A stretch of DNA of 64,000 nucleotides from an uncultured Actinomycetes bacterium. Its GTDB lineage: Bacteria > Actinomycetota > Acidimicrobiia > Acidimicrobiales > Ilumatobacteraceae. The notes below the pieces were generated by a model that worked only from the letters and a program-made list of their open reading frames with translations, made no database searches and was not told the DNA's origin. The translations under genes and the position numbers were made by a program. The stretch is from the NCBI GenBank assembly GCA_903872155.1, contig CAIQJP010000026.1, forward strand, positions 23,333-87,332, written 5' to 3'. Shown piece after piece: positions 7,734 to 18,091 of this stretch; the stretch's first letter is position 1, and each line of letters begins with the position of its first letter.

Positions 7734-9064
7734 CATCGGTTGAAAATATTTTCAAGACCAACGAAGGCGCGCAAGAAATGCGGGCTCGTAGCGAAATCAG
7801 TGCGAAAGAAATTTTGCGCGAAGTTGGTTCGGTACTGCGCATGAGTGAAGCCGAAGCCGCCAAGCTCGGACAGATTCCGGCTGACGCCGACGAAGATCAA
7901 ACCATGATCATCAACATGGGACCACAACACCCAAGTACTCACGGTGTTTTGCGACTCATGCTCGAACTTCAGGGTGAAAAAGTTTTACGTTGCAAGCCCA
8001 TCATTGGTTACTTGCATACCGGCATGGAGAAGACGGGTGAAGAACTCACATACATGCAAGGTGGCACCAACGTCACTCGTATGGACTACTTGAGTCCACT
8101 CAACAACGAACTCGTTTTCTCGATGGCAGTTGAAAAATTGCTCGGGATTGAAAATGACATTCCAGAGCGCGCCATATGGATGCGCATGTTGTTGTCAGAA
8201 CTCAACCGCATGAGCAGTCACTTATTGTTCCTAGCCACCAACGGCATGGACCTCGGTGCAGTTTCGATGATGTTGTACGGCTGGCGTGAACGCGAAGAAG
8301 TTTTACGTTTCTTCCAAAAGGTCACCGGCCTGCGTATGAATCACAACTTCATTCGCCCCGGTGGAGTTGCGGCTGACCTGCCAGCCGGTTGGCGCGATGA
8401 TGTTCTTGCAATTCTTGAAATGTTGCCGGGTCGTTTGGCCGAGTACGACATCTTGATGACCGATCAACCCATCTGGCGTGAGCGCTTGCAAGGTGTTGGT
8501 GTGATTACTGCCGACGAAGCTTTAGCACTCGGAACCAGCGGACCGATCTTGCGTTCAACTGGTGTCGCCTGGGACTTGCGTCGCGATCAGCCGTATTTGC
8601 ATTACGACAAAGTTGAGTTCGATGTCATCGTCGGCTCTTACGGCGACGCCTTTGACCGCTACGCCATTCGTATTAACGAGATTCGTGAATCAATCCGCAT
8701 CGTGTACCAGATTCTTGATGCCATGCCACTTGGTGACTATCGCATTCAAAATAAGAAAGTCACGCCTCCGCCGCGTGCTCGCATTGATGAATCAATGGAA
8801 GCTTTGATTCACCACTTCAAGATTTTCACCGAAGGTTTCAAAGTTCCCGAAGGTGAAGTGTATGTAGGAATCGAAAGTCCTCGTGGCGAAATTGGTTGCT
8901 ACATCGTGAGCGATGGTGGCCCGAAGCCCTATCGCATCCATATGCGCGCACCAAGCTTCGTCAACATTCAGGCCTTACCGCACATGATGCGCGGTGGTTT
9001 AGTTGCCGACGCGGTTGCAGTGATTTCGTCTATTGACCCAGTTCTAGGAGAGGTCGATCGCTGA
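7730..9064 (+). CDS. nuoD: NADH-quinone oxidoreductase subunit D
   Basis: 444 residues, the 49-kDa subunit lining the quinone cavity. MGPQHPSTHGVLR near residue 64 holds the quinone-site histidine, and YLHTGMEK and DWDLRRDQ-like segments follow. The N-terminal 55 residues extend beyond the E. coli domain. ATGA overlap with nuoC at 7730; the stop overlaps nuoE by one base. An MidA-type methyltransferase known from mitochondria to modify this subunit is encoded at the end of the second complex I operon. Confidence 0.97.
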   Translation: MTSVENIFKTNEGAQEMRARSEISAKEILREVGSVLRMSEAEAAKLGQIPADADEDQTMIINMGPQHPSTHGVLRLMLELQGEKVLRCKPIIGYLHTGMEKTGEELTYMQGGTNVTRMDYLSPLNNELVFSMAVEKLLGIENDIPERAIWMRMLLSELNRMSSHLLFLATNGMDLGAVSMMLYGWREREEVLRFFQKVTGLRMNHNFIRPGGVAADLPAGWRDDVLAILEMLPGRLAEYDILMTDQPIWRERLQGVGVITADEALALGTSGPILRSTGVAWDLRRDQPYLHYDKVEFDVIVGSYGDAFDRYAIRINEIRESIRIVYQILDAMPLGDYRIQNKKVTPPPRARIDESMEALIHHFKIFTEGFKVPEGEVYVGIESPRGEIGCYIVSDGGPKPYRIHMRAPSFVNIQALPHMMRGGLVADAVAVISSIDPVLGEVDR

Positions 9065-9678
9065 TGGCCCGCTTAACAGAAGACAACGTGCGTCTCGCTA
9101 AAGAGATCATCGGTCGTTATCCGCGACCGCGTTCAGCAACGATTCCGTTGTTGCATCTCGCACAGCAACAAGACGGCTATGTCACTAACGATGCAATGGT
9201 TCATATTGGTGAACTCGTTGGTGCAACATCGGCCGAAGTGTATGGAACCGCCTCGTTCTACGAAATGTTTAAGTTTGAACCAGTTGGCAAATACCTCGTC
9301 AACATTTGCGGAACAATGTCGTGTGCATTGATGGGTTCTGAAGAACTCATGCATCATGCTGAACACAAGCTTGGCGTCAAGGCTGGCGGAACAACGAGCG
9401 ACGGAATGTTCACTCTTGAACATGCCGAGTGTCAGGCCGCTTGCACTGAAGCTCCATGTCTGCAAGTGAACTATCGCTATCGCTTCCGGGTCACGCCAGA
9501 AAGTTTTGACTCGTTGATCGATGATTTGTCGGCTGGTCGTTTGACTGCCGAAATCCCAGATCACGGAACAGTTGCAAAAGTTCGTCAGCACATTCCTGCC
9601 GATCGTGGTGTTGGTGCAGTGCCTCCCGAATCTGTGACTGAAGCGCCGGCATGGCTCGATGGGAAGGCTGCGCTATGA
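9064..9678 (+). CDS. nuoE: NADH-quinone oxidoreductase subunit E ([2Fe-2S])
   Basis: 204 residues, thioredoxin-fold [2Fe-2S] protein (cluster N1a) of the NADH dehydrogenase module. Ligands are the cysteines of CGTMSC and AECQAAC. The C-terminal 45 residues are an extension without motif. It starts one base into the nuoD stop region (TGATG). Its presence shows that this first complex I, unlike the second, has the full NADH-oxidising head. Confidence 0.96.
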   Translation: MARLTEDNVRLAKEIIGRYPRPRSATIPLLHLAQQQDGYVTNDAMVHIGELVGATSAEVYGTASFYEMFKFEPVGKYLVNICGTMSCALMGSEELMHHAEHKLGVKAGGTTSDGMFTLEHAECQAACTEAPCLQVNYRYRFRVTPESFDSLIDDLSAGRLTAEIPDHGTVAKVRQHIPADRGVGAVPPESVTEAPAWLDGKAAL

Positions 9679-11075
9679 GCGGAACATACGCCCACGCTCC
9701 TGGCTTTATTGCCGGAGATCGTCCAAAGATCGTGACATCACGATTTGAATACGAAGATTCGTACACATTGCAGCGATACCTGGCAACCGATGGATATCAA
9801 GGTTTGCGTGCAGCACTTGGTCGTGCGGCTAATGAAGTGCACGACGAAGTCAAGAGCGCAACGGTTCTTGGTCGTGGTGGAGCTGGCTTCCCCGCTGGCA
9901 CAAAGTGGGGACTCACACCACAAGGTGTGTATCCGCGTTATTTAGTTGTCAATGGTGACGAGAGCGAACCCGGTACCTACAAAGACCGCTTGCTCATGGA
10001 ACGCGACCCACACCAATTGATTGAAGGTTGTTTGATCGCGTGTTACGCGGCCGGACTATCGCAGTGCTTCTTGTACATCCGTGGCGAAATGGCGTTGGCA
10101 CAAGAGCGTGTTGCTGCTGCATTGAACGATGCTTACGCCGCTGGATATGTCGGCAAAAACATTTTGGGCTCAAAGTTTTCTGTTGACATCGTGTTGCACT
10201 GGGGTGCTGGTGCATACGTCGTCGGTGAAGAAACTGCGTTGATTGAAAGTCTTGAAGGCAATCGCGGCATGCCGCGTTTGAAGCCCCCGTATTTCCCCGC
10301 AGCGATTGGTCTGTACGGTCAGCCGACGATCGTGAACAACGTTGAAACTCTGGCGAACTTGCCATGGTTGTTGCGTAACGGCGCCGAGGCTTACACAGCA
10401 ATCGGAACTAAGACTTCACCAGGTACACGAATGGTTGCAGTGAGCGGTCATGTCAATCGTCCCGGTGTCTACGAAATCATCAACGGTGTGACTACCTTCC
10501 GCGACTTGTTGTACAAAGAAGAATTCTGTGGTGGTATTCGTAACGGCAACCAGTTGAAGGCGTTTGTCCCTGGTGGCGGTTCGGCACCTTGGTTCACCGA
10601 AGATCAACTTGATATTCCTTTTGAAGGACCACAAGCTGGCGCTGCTGGTTCGATGCTCGGATCAGGTGCGGTCATGGTGATGGATGAGACAACCGACATT
10701 CCTGCCGCTGCTCTCACCTTGACTCGTTTCTATGCCCACGAATCATGCGGTAAGTGCACTCCATGTCGCGAAGGCGGAACTTGGCTTGAGCGAATTCTCA
10801 GTCGAGTCGTTGACGGTAAAGGCACGATGGCCGATCTCGATCAGCTCATTGAAGTTGGTACATCAATTTGTCCCGGAGATTTTCCACACGCCTCCAATGC
10901 GAAGTTGGGTATCAGTGCCGTTCCGTTCCCGTACAAGATGAACACCATTTGTTTCGTCGGACCGTCGGCTTATGCACCAGTGAACTCGGCACTTGTTTTG
11001 TTCCGTGAAGAATTCGAAGCCAAGATCGTCAAGCGCAATACGATCCCTGTTACCGCCGTTGGAGCTGCGTCATGA
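9675..11075 (+). CDS. nuoF: NADH-quinone oxidoreductase subunit F (FMN, NADH site)
   Basis: 466 residues from ATG 9675, which overlaps the nuoE stop as ATGA; the frame extends eight codons upstream but without reason. GRGGAGFPAGTKW is the FMN/NADH-binding glycine-rich loop. SCGKCTPCREG, with a later SICPGD, binds cluster N3. It oxidises NADH and passes electrons to NuoG. All catalytic motifs appear intact. Confidence 0.97.
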   Translation: MSGTYAHAPGFIAGDRPKIVTSRFEYEDSYTLQRYLATDGYQGLRAALGRAANEVHDEVKSATVLGRGGAGFPAGTKWGLTPQGVYPRYLVVNGDESEPGTYKDRLLMERDPHQLIEGCLIACYAAGLSQCFLYIRGEMALAQERVAAALNDAYAAGYVGKNILGSKFSVDIVLHWGAGAYVVGEETALIESLEGNRGMPRLKPPYFPAAIGLYGQPTIVNNVETLANLPWLLRNGAEAYTAIGTKTSPGTRMVAVSGHVNRPGVYEIINGVTTFRDLLYKEEFCGGIRNGNQLKAFVPGGGSAPWFTEDQLDIPFEGPQAGAAGSMLGSGAVMVMDETTDIPAAALTLTRFYAHESCGKCTPCREGGTWLERILSRVVDGKGTMADLDQLIEVGTSICPGDFPHASNAKLGISAVPFPYKMNTICFVGPSAYAPVNSALVLFREEFEAKIVKRNTIPVTAVGAAS

Positions 11076-13441
11076 CCACGACTGAACCCAACATCGAAAA
11101 CGCGGCACCGGTTGACCCAAATGCCATCACGATGTCGATCAACGGTAAACCCGTTGCGGCGCGTAAAGGCGAATTGATTATTGCTGCTGCTGATCGCAGT
11201 GGTGATTACATTCCGCGTTTCTGTTACCACCCGCGTATGAGCGCTGTCGGCATGTGCCGTCAGTGTTTGGTTGAAGTCGAAGGTCCACGCGGACCGATGA
11301 TGGTGGTCAGTTGCATGACCCCAGTTGCCGAAGGCCAAATTGTTCGCACCGAAACCGATCAAGTGAAGCGCGCACAAGAAGGCATCGTCGAATTGTTGTT
11401 GGCGAATCACCCGCTTGATTGTCCAGTGTGCGACAAGGGTGGCGAATGCCCATTGCAAGATCAGGCGTTTAGTCATGGTCCTGGCGAAAGTCGCTATATC
11501 GAAGAGAAGCGCCACTACGAAAAGCCGATCCCGATCAGCGATCTGGTTTTGCTTGATCGTGAGCGTTGCATCTTGTGTGATCGTTGCACGCGTTTTGCGG
11601 ATGAAGTTGCCGGCGATGCGTTGATTCACTTCACGTCACGTGGCAACAACACGCAAGTACAGACTTTCCCCGACGAACCATTTAGTTCGTACTTCTCGGG
11701 CAACACTGTGCAGATTTGCCCAGTTGGTGCACTCACTGCCCAGCCGTACCGATTTAAGGCCCGTCCATGGGACCTCGAAAAGACCGAGAGCACGTGCACC
11801 ACGTGTTCGGTGGGTTGTCGAATCACACTTGAATCAAGCCGCGATGAATTGTTGCGCTACCAAGGTGTTGACAGCGATCCGGTGAACCACGGTTGGTTGT
11901 GCGATAAGGGTCGCTTCAATTTTGAATCAGTGAAGAGCGATCAGCGTCTGGCTGAGCCAATGGTGAAGCACAACGGCGCTTTGGTTCCAACATCGTGGAG
12001 CTCTGCGTTGTCAACTGCGGCTGATCTGATTTCGAAGTCAATCAAAGAAGGTGGAGCACAAAGTGTCGCCATTCTTGGTGGCGCTCGCGGAACCAACGAA
12101 GATGCTTACGCATGGTCGTTGTTTGCTCAGGCTTTAGGCGTCACCAACGTTGATGCACAGCTCGATGATGGTTTGCCCGCCTCGGTCTATGCATACAACC
12201 AGGCGACCATCGATCAAGCGGCTAACGCAACAACGGTCATCTTGTTGTCGCCAGACCTTAAAGAAGAGTTGCCCATTTTGTATTTGCGCTTGCGCGATGC
12301 TTCTGAAAAGAAGCGCAGCAAGCTGATTGAATTCGCACCCAAGCAAACCGGCATCACGCGTTATGCATGGAAATCAGTCGCTTACGAACCAGGCAGCCAA
12401 GTTGCCGTTGTTGCTGGCACTTTGGCTGAAGCAACAATCGCAGCTCAAGTTGCCAAGGGTTCAGTTGTCGTAGTCGTCGGTCGTGCCAACTTGGCCGAAG
12501 ACGATTCGTTCACGATGGCTGCACTTGATGCAGTGATGGCTGTTGCCCCTCATGCGTCGGTTCTGCCAGTCGTGCGCCGTGGCAATGTGCGTGGTGCGAT
12601 TGAAAGTGGTTTGGTCACTGGATCAACAACTTCAATCTTGCGTGCAGCTGCTGCTGGAAAAATCAACTGTTTGATTCTTCTCGGTGCCGACCCAATTGCT
12701 GACGTGCGTGACACCGAGCTTGCGCGACAGGCCATGGCTGCTGTTCAGCATGTCATCGCCGTTGATACTTTTGCTTCGACGTCATCACAGCGCGCCGACG
12801 TGTTGTTGCCGGCTGCTGCCTTCGGTGAAAAAGATGGAACCACGACCAACCTTGAAGGACGAGTCACGCAACTCAACCGCAAGGTCAATGTTCATGGCAC
12901 GGCTCGCCCCGACTGGATGATTGCACTTGAACTTGCCGATTACTTAGGCCATGACTTGGGTGTTGGTTCGGTACAAGAAGTTCACCAACACTTAGTGAGC
13001 AAAGTTTCGTCATTCGCTGATGCAACTCGTGCTGCACTTGCGATCAACCCAGACGGAATTTTGTTGCGACGTTCAACCGGTAACGCTTCTGCCGTCACCG
13101 CACCAGCTGTGCCTGATCGTCCTGGTTTTGGTTATCGTTTAGTCGTCAGCCGCAAGTTGTACGACAACGGAAGCAACGTTGCGCATTCGCCGTCGCTTGC
13201 CCCATTAGCGACAAGTTCGTCATTGCACATGCATCCGCTTGATCTTGATCGACTTGGTGCTTCGGTTGGTGCGCAGGTCAAGGTTTCAAACGATCGCACA
13301 TCAATCGTGATGCCGATCGTTGCTGATGAATCAGTGACTCGCGGAACTGTTTGGGCCGCGTGGGCTCAAAGCGGTTCAAACATTGGCGAACTCATTGATT
13401 CGTCACGTTCGGTCAACGATGTGAAGGTGGAGACACTGTGA
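11072..13441 (+). CDS. nuoG: NADH-quinone oxidoreductase subunit G
   Basis: 789 residues. The N-terminal [2Fe-2S] domain has CYHPRM and CRQC, then the His-containing HPLDCPVCDKGGECPLQD (cluster N5) and CILCDRCTRF with CPVGAL (cluster N4). CTTCSVGC plus a later Cys in HGWLCDKGRF supplies the extra cluster N7, found in only some bacterial complexes. The rest is a molybdopterin-oxidoreductase-like domain, degenerate as usual. Overlaps nuoF by ATGA and nuoH by GTGA. Confidence 0.96.
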   Translation: MTTTEPNIENAAPVDPNAITMSINGKPVAARKGELIIAAADRSGDYIPRFCYHPRMSAVGMCRQCLVEVEGPRGPMMVVSCMTPVAEGQIVRTETDQVKRAQEGIVELLLANHPLDCPVCDKGGECPLQDQAFSHGPGESRYIEEKRHYEKPIPISDLVLLDRERCILCDRCTRFADEVAGDALIHFTSRGNNTQVQTFPDEPFSSYFSGNTVQICPVGALTAQPYRFKARPWDLEKTESTCTTCSVGCRITLESSRDELLRYQGVDSDPVNHGWLCDKGRFNFESVKSDQRLAEPMVKHNGALVPTSWSSALSTAADLISKSIKEGGAQSVAILGGARGTNEDAYAWSLFAQALGVTNVDAQLDDGLPASVYAYNQATIDQAANATTVILLSPDLKEELPILYLRLRDASEKKRSKLIEFAPKQTGITRYAWKSVAYEPGSQVAVVAGTLAEATIAAQVAKGSVVVVVGRANLAEDDSFTMAALDAVMAVAPHASVLPVVRRGNVRGAIESGLVTGSTTSILRAAAAGKINCLILLGADPIADVRDTELARQAMAAVQHVIAVDTFASTSSQRADVLLPAAAFGEKDGTTTNLEGRVTQLNRKVNVHGTARPDWMIALELADYLGHDLGVGSVQEVHQHLVSKVSSFADATRAALAINPDGILLRRSTGNASAVTAPAVPDRPGFGYRLVVSRKLYDNGSNVAHSPSLAPLATSSSLHMHPLDLDRLGASVGAQVKVSNDRTSIVMPIVADESVTRGTVWAAWAQSGSNIGELIDSSRSVNDVKVETL

Positions 13442-14655
13442 ACAACACGACTTCAATTCTCGGACTCGATCCAATCGCTATTGGCGATTTGATTTGGGCA
13501 CCACTTGTCATCATCTTGCTCAAAGTCGTCGTAATCTTTGTTCTTGGACTTGTCGCGACCATGTTGATGGTGTGGTTCGAACGTAAAGCAATCGCTGGCA
13601 TGGGTAACCGCATCGGACCAAACAAAGCGGGTCCATGGGGATTGCTGCAAACTTTGGCCGACGGAATCAAGTTGTTCTTCAAAGAAGACTTGATGCCCGA
13701 TCGTGCTGACCGATTTGTTTTTAAACTGGCACCGTATTTGGCATTCGTCCCAGCCTTCTTGGTGTGGTCGGTCATTCCGCTCGGTGGCGATTTCTCGCAT
13801 GGTAAAGGTGGACTTGTCACCTGGTTTGGTCACGTCACGCGTGTGCAACTAGCCGATCCGCCTGTTGGCGTGTTGTTGTTGCTCGCGCTGTCGTCCGTTG
13901 CCGTGTACGGAATCATGTTGGCCGGTTGGTCAAGTGGTTCTAAGTATCCACTCCTCGGATCGGTGCGTGCTTCGGCACAAATGGTTTCGTATGAAGCAGC
14001 ACTTGGTCTGAGCATCGCCACAGTGATTTTGTTGGCAGGTACTTTGTCAACGAGTGGCATCGTTGGACACCAATCGAGTTTCGCCGATTGGCACGTTGTG
14101 TCAACCGGTGTCATTCCGTTCATCATCTTCATGTTGGCGGCAACTGCAGAAATGAATCGCCCGCCGTTCGACTTGGTAGAAGCCGAACAAGAGCTCGTCG
14201 GCGGATTCAATACCGAATACTCAAGTATTCGTTTCGGACTTTTCTTCTTAGCCGAATTCATGAACACCATCACTATGAGTGGAGTCATCGTGACGTTGTT
14301 CTTTGGTGGCCCGCAAGGATTGTTTAACATCCCCGGAATTCCTGGCGCGATTGAAGGCTCAATTTGGCTCATCGCCAAAGTGCTCGTGTTCTTGTACATC
14401 TATGTCTGGATGCGAGCAACCTTGCCTCGCTTCCGTTATGACCAGTTGATGGATCTTGGTTGGAAGATTTTGATTCCAACTTCACTCGGTTGGTTTATGT
14501 TGATGGCAGTTTTGCGCCTGAGTCGCGACGAAAACTGGAACCGTGGTCTTGTCGCCATCGTCGCTGCAGTCATCATTCTTGGTTGTGTCGCACTGATGTC
14601 GACCGCTGTGAAAGTTAGTAAAGCCAATCGCGAACGTGAAGGAGCGATGTTCTGA
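13438..14655 (+). CDS. nuoH: NADH-quinone oxidoreductase subunit H
   Basis: 405 residues, the membrane subunit that forms the entrance of the quinone tunnel. [19 protein letters not shown] is the classic first matrix loop, and [23 protein letters not shown] the acidic loop next to the quinone site. GTG start at 13438 overlaps the nuoG stop; no better codon is nearby. The C-terminal tail beyond the last helix is basic. Compare the diverged loop in the second NuoH. Confidence 0.96.
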   Translation: MNNTTSILGLDPIAIGDLIWAPLVIILLKVVVIFVLGLVATMLMVWFERKAIAGMGNRIGPNKAGPWGLLQTLADGIKLFFKEDLMPDRADRFVFKLAPYLAFVPAFLVWSVIPLGGDFSHGKGGLVTWFGHVTRVQLADPPVGVLLLLALSSVAVYGIMLAGWSSGSKYPLLGSVRASAQMVSYEAALGLSIATVILLAGTLSTSGIVGHQSSFADWHVVSTGVIPFIIFMLAATAEMNRPPFDLVEAEQELVGGFNTEYSSIRFGLFFLAEFMNTITMSGVIVTLFFGGPQGLFNIPGIPGAIEGSIWLIAKVLVFLYIYVWMRATLPRFRYDQLMDLGWKILIPTSLGWFMLMAVLRLSRDENWNRGLVAIVAAVIILGCVALMSTAVKVSKANREREGAMF

Positions 14656-15299
14656 TGGGTTACCTCGGAGGATTTCTTGTCACGCTGGCTCAGGTCGGTC
14701 GTCGCAACAAACTGACACTTGAGTATTCAGGTGGACGTCAAAACAAAAAGGGCAAACCGCAAAAGGACGAGAAGGCTCCCAAGCCTGAACGTTTGCACGG
14801 CCGCCATGTTTTGAACCGCTACGAAGATGGTATGGAAAAGTGCATCGGCTGTGAGTTGTGCGCCGGCGTCTGCCCAGCGAAGTGCATCTATGTCCGCGGT
14901 GCAGATAACGATCCCGAGAATCCCACATCGCCAGGTGAGCGCTTTGGTTTCGTGTACGAAATCAACTACTTGCGTTGTATCCACTGCGATCTTTGTGTTG
15001 AAGCTTGCCCAACTGAGGCAATTACCGAGTCAAAGTTGTTTGAATTCTCATTCACGAACCGCAAAGACGCGATTTACACCAAGGCTGAATTGGTTGTCGG
15101 AGACGATGGCAAACCCCAGCAAATGCCGTGGGAAGACTGGCGCGAAGGTGAAGATGTCTTGACATCGGGTTGGTTGCGCGCCACCGCGCCATCGGGCGAT
15201 GCAACTTTTGAAGGTGTCGTTGGTTGGAGTGGCGAGTTGGGTTACGGCGTTCGCGCGCCCGAGCCAGCTCAAGATCAGAGAGACGAGGCTGGTCACTGA
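14655..15299 (+). CDS. nuoI: NADH-quinone oxidoreductase subunit I (two [4Fe-4S])
   Basis: 214 residues. Two cluster motifs, [12 protein letters not shown] and [12 protein letters not shown] (N6a and N6b), relay electrons from NuoG to NuoB. An amphipathic N-terminal helix and a Lys-rich segment precede them, and the C-terminus adds about 60 residues. It starts at an ATG overlapping the nuoH stop (TGATG) and overlaps nuoJ the same way. Confidence 0.96.
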   Translation: MGYLGGFLVTLAQVGRRNKLTLEYSGGRQNKKGKPQKDEKAPKPERLHGRHVLNRYEDGMEKCIGCELCAGVCPAKCIYVRGADNDPENPTSPGERFGFVYEINYLRCIHCDLCVEACPTEAITESKLFEFSFTNRKDAIYTKAELVVGDDGKPQQMPWEDWREGEDVLTSGWLRATAPSGDATFEGVVGWSGELGYGVRAPEPAQDQRDEAGH

Positions 15300-15841
15300 T
15301 GGAACTAGTGGTCTTCGTACTTGCTGCCGCCATGATTTTGGTTGGCGGACTCGGAGTAGTCCTTCGTAGTCATCCAGTGCACGCTGCGCTGAGTCTGATC
15401 TTGACTCTGTTCGGTGTTGCAGTGATGTTCGTTTCGCAACAAGCTCATTTTCTTGCGGCGGTACAAGTCATTGTGTATGCCGGAGCAATTGTCGTGTTGT
15501 TCTTGTTCGTGATCATGCTTCTTGGCGTCGACCGAACTGAAGATCTCAAAACCGAACCCTTCAAGGTACAACGTCCCCTCGCAGTCATCGTCGGGCTCGG
15601 AGTTGTGGGCTTAGTAACTGCGGCTGTTGTGACATCGCGTGATGTTGTTGCTACTCGTGGTGCGGGCATTATCGAGCCGGCCATGACTGATCCAGATTCA
15701 AATATCCGTCAACTGTCACGCAGTGTGTTTGGTGATTATGTCGTGGCCTTTGAAGTGACGTCCGTGTTATTGGTTGTTGCAGTTGTCGGCACGGTTTTGC
15801 TCACTCGCAAAGTGAAGCCGACGTCAAAGGAGTCTCAGTGA
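15299..15841 (+). CDS. nuoJ: NADH-quinone oxidoreductase subunit J
   Basis: 180 residues from ATG 15299, which overlaps the nuoI stop as TGATG; the open frame continues upstream inside nuoI but that part has no NuoJ similarity. Five hydrophobic helices are visible. [20 protein letters not shown] is the diagnostic helix containing the pi-bulge seen in complex I structures. Confidence 0.95.
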   Translation: MELVVFVLAAAMILVGGLGVVLRSHPVHAALSLILTLFGVAVMFVSQQAHFLAAVQVIVYAGAIVVLFLFVIMLLGVDRTEDLKTEPFKVQRPLAVIVGLGVVGLVTAAVVTSRDVVATRGAGIIEPAMTDPDSNIRQLSRSVFGDYVVAFEVTSVLLVVAVVGTVLLTRKVKPTSKESQ

Positions 15842-16167
15842 TGTCAGCTTTGATCGCTGCGGCGACACCTACCACGACGTGGTATTTGGTGCTTGCGGCT
15901 GTTTTGTTTGGAATTGGCACGGTCGGTGTTTTGGTCCGTCGCAACCCTCTCGTGATGTTCATGTGTATTGAACTCATGTTGAATGCCGTCAACTTGACGT
16001 TCGTGGCCCTCGCCAAGCGACTCGGTGACATTGGTGGTCAAACCACGGTGTTCTTCGTGATGGTTGTGGCTGCAGCCGAAGTTGTTGTGGGTCTCGGAAT
16101 CATCGTGTCCATTATGCGTAAGCGCCCAGGTGCAAACGTTGACGACATTTCGGCGCTGAAGGGCTGA
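15841..16167 (+). CDS. nuoK: NADH-quinone oxidoreductase subunit K
   Basis: 108 residues, three helices, a MrpC-like proton channel subunit. [16 protein letters not shown] contains the conserved membrane glutamate, and the third helix has the second one ([12 protein letters not shown]). ATG 15841 has AGGAG 8 bases upstream; GTG 15838 would add one residue. It overlaps the nuoJ stop. Confidence 0.95.
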   Translation: MSALIAAATPTTTWYLVLAAVLFGIGTVGVLVRRNPLVMFMCIELMLNAVNLTFVALAKRLGDIGGQTTVFFVMVVAAAEVVVGLGIIVSIMRKRPGANVDDISALKG

Positions 16168-16177
16168 GGGGAAAACG

Positions 16178-18091
16178 ATGCTCGATCTCATTTGGTTAAT
16201 CCCAGCGCTACCGCTTGCTGGCTTTATTTTGATTCTGTTGTTCGGTCGCTTGTTGGGCGAACCGAAGTCCGGAATCTTGGCAGCATTAATGGTTGCTGGA
16301 TCTTTCGCTGTCACGGTTGGCGTGTTCTTTGAGTTGCTATCAAAAACAACCGAAGAGCGTCATCATGTTCTCAAGGCGTTCTCGTGGGTGCCGATTGGTT
16401 CGTTACATGTTGATTTAGCTTTCTTGGCTGATCCGCTCAGCATCACGATGGCGTTATTCGTGACTGGAATCGGTTCACTGATTCATCTCTATGCAATTGG
16501 CTATATGCATGGTGACCCCAAGTTCTCAAAGTTCTTCTTGTATCTCAACTTGTTCGTGTTCTCAATGTTGATGTTGGTCATGGGTGAGAACTTGCTCGTT
16601 ACCTTCCTTGGCTGGGAAGGCGTGGGTACGTGTTCGTACTTCTTGATTTCGTTCTGGCATACCCGTGAAAGTGCCGCAACCGCTGGCAAGAAAGCATTCG
16701 TCACTAACCGTGTTGGTGACTGGGGCGTCATGATGGCGATGTTCTTGGCTTTCGGTGCAACCGGAACTTTGAGTTACGCCGGAATTAATCACGCTGCCGA
16801 ATCAGGTGCCCTATCTGCAGTCACCGCAACGGGAATCGCCATGATGTTGTTCATCGGTGCATGCGGTAAGAGTGCACAGCTGCCGTTGTACATCTGGTTG
16901 CCTGACGCCATGGAAGGTCCGACACCAGTGTCGGCTCTTATCCATGCCGCGACAATGGTGACTGCAGGCGTCTTCTTGATGACTCGCATTAGTCCGGTGT
17001 TGTCGATTGCATACTCGTGGGCGCCAACCATCATTGCCGTTGTCGGTGTTGCCACAGCATTGTTCGCGGCCACGATTGCGGTTGCACAGACAGACATCAA
17101 GAAGGTCTTGGCTTATTCGACGGTGAGTCAACTCGGCTTCATGTTCTTGGCAATTGGATCAGGTGCATATGTCGCAGCGATTTTCCACATGGTCACCCAC
17201 GCATTCTTTAAGGCACTGTTGTTCTTGGGATCTGGTTCAGTCATTCATGGAATGCATCACGAACAAGACATGCGAAAGATGGGTGCACTACGCATTTTGA
17301 TGCCTATTACGGCCATCACGTTCATCGTTGGTTGGTTGGCTATCGCTGGTGTGCCACCGTTTGCCGGTTTCTGGAGCAAGGACGAAATCTTGTTGTTCGC
17401 CTTTGCTAAGAGCCCAATTCTGTATGTCGTTGGCATGATCACTGCATTGCTCACGGCGTACTACATGACTCGCCAAGTGATCATGGTCTTCTTTGGCGAA
17501 GCCCGCTGGAAAGATCAGAGCGAAGAGCACGGCGCCCATGGCGATTTCAAACCGCATGAGAGCCCCAAAGTCATGCTCGCACCACTCGTTGTACTTGCTG
17601 GATTGTCCATTGTTGGCGGAGCATTGCAGCTTCCCTTTAACCACAACACCAAGTTCCTTGAAAAGTGGTTGGCACCGGTGACCGAGTTTGGTGAGAAGAA
17701 TATTTCGGGAACATGGGCCGACAACAACAAGTACATCTTGTTGGCTGTCGCGGTCGTAGTGGCTTTGACTGGTATCGCTGTTTCGTATCTGGTGTATTCA
17801 AAGAAGAAGTTCGCGGCAATCGAACCCAATGTCATGGCTCAGGGTTGGTTCTACGACAAGAGCATTTCGAATTTCATGGGTGGACCTGGTCGCAAAGCTT
17901 TTGACGGAATCACTTGGGCCGATCGCACCATTGTCGATGGTGCAGTCAATGGCGTGGGCAAACTTGTTCAAGGAGCCGGTGGTTTCTTGCGTAAAGGACA
18001 AACCGGAGCCGTGCGTAGTTACGCAGCTGCTGTGGGCTTAGGCGTTGTCGCCTTACTTGTCTGGTTCTTCGTTCGAGGAGTGGTGCTGTGA
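16178..18091 (+). CDS. nuoL: NADH-quinone oxidoreductase subunit L
   Basis: 637 residues, the distal antiporter-like proton pump. Conserved features include FLGWEGVGTCSYFLI with the pump glutamate, GKSAQLPLYIWLPDAMEGPTP-type lysine/His loops and a long C-terminal lateral-helix region. A short His/Glu-containing loop lies near residue 450 (EEHGAHGD), much shorter than in the second NuoL. It has a 10-base gap after nuoK and GAGGAG before the nuoM start at its 3' end. Confidence 0.96.
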   Translation: MLDLIWLIPALPLAGFILILLFGRLLGEPKSGILAALMVAGSFAVTVGVFFELLSKTTEERHHVLKAFSWVPIGSLHVDLAFLADPLSITMALFVTGIGSLIHLYAIGYMHGDPKFSKFFLYLNLFVFSMLMLVMGENLLVTFLGWEGVGTCSYFLISFWHTRESAATAGKKAFVTNRVGDWGVMMAMFLAFGATGTLSYAGINHAAESGALSAVTATGIAMMLFIGACGKSAQLPLYIWLPDAMEGPTPVSALIHAATMVTAGVFLMTRISPVLSIAYSWAPTIIAVVGVATALFAATIAVAQTDIKKVLAYSTVSQLGFMFLAIGSGAYVAAIFHMVTHAFFKALLFLGSGSVIHGMHHEQDMRKMGALRILMPITAITFIVGWLAIAGVPPFAGFWSKDEILLFAFAKSPILYVVGMITALLTAYYMTRQVIMVFFGEARWKDQSEEHGAHGDFKPHESPKVMLAPLVVLAGLSIVGGALQLPFNHNTKFLEKWLAPVTEFGEKNISGTWADNNKYILLAVAVVVALTGIAVSYLVYSKKKFAAIEPNVMAQGWFYDKSISNFMGGPGRKAFDGITWADRTIVDGAVNGVGKLVQGAGGFLRKGQTGAVRSYAAAVGLGVVALLVWFFVRGVVL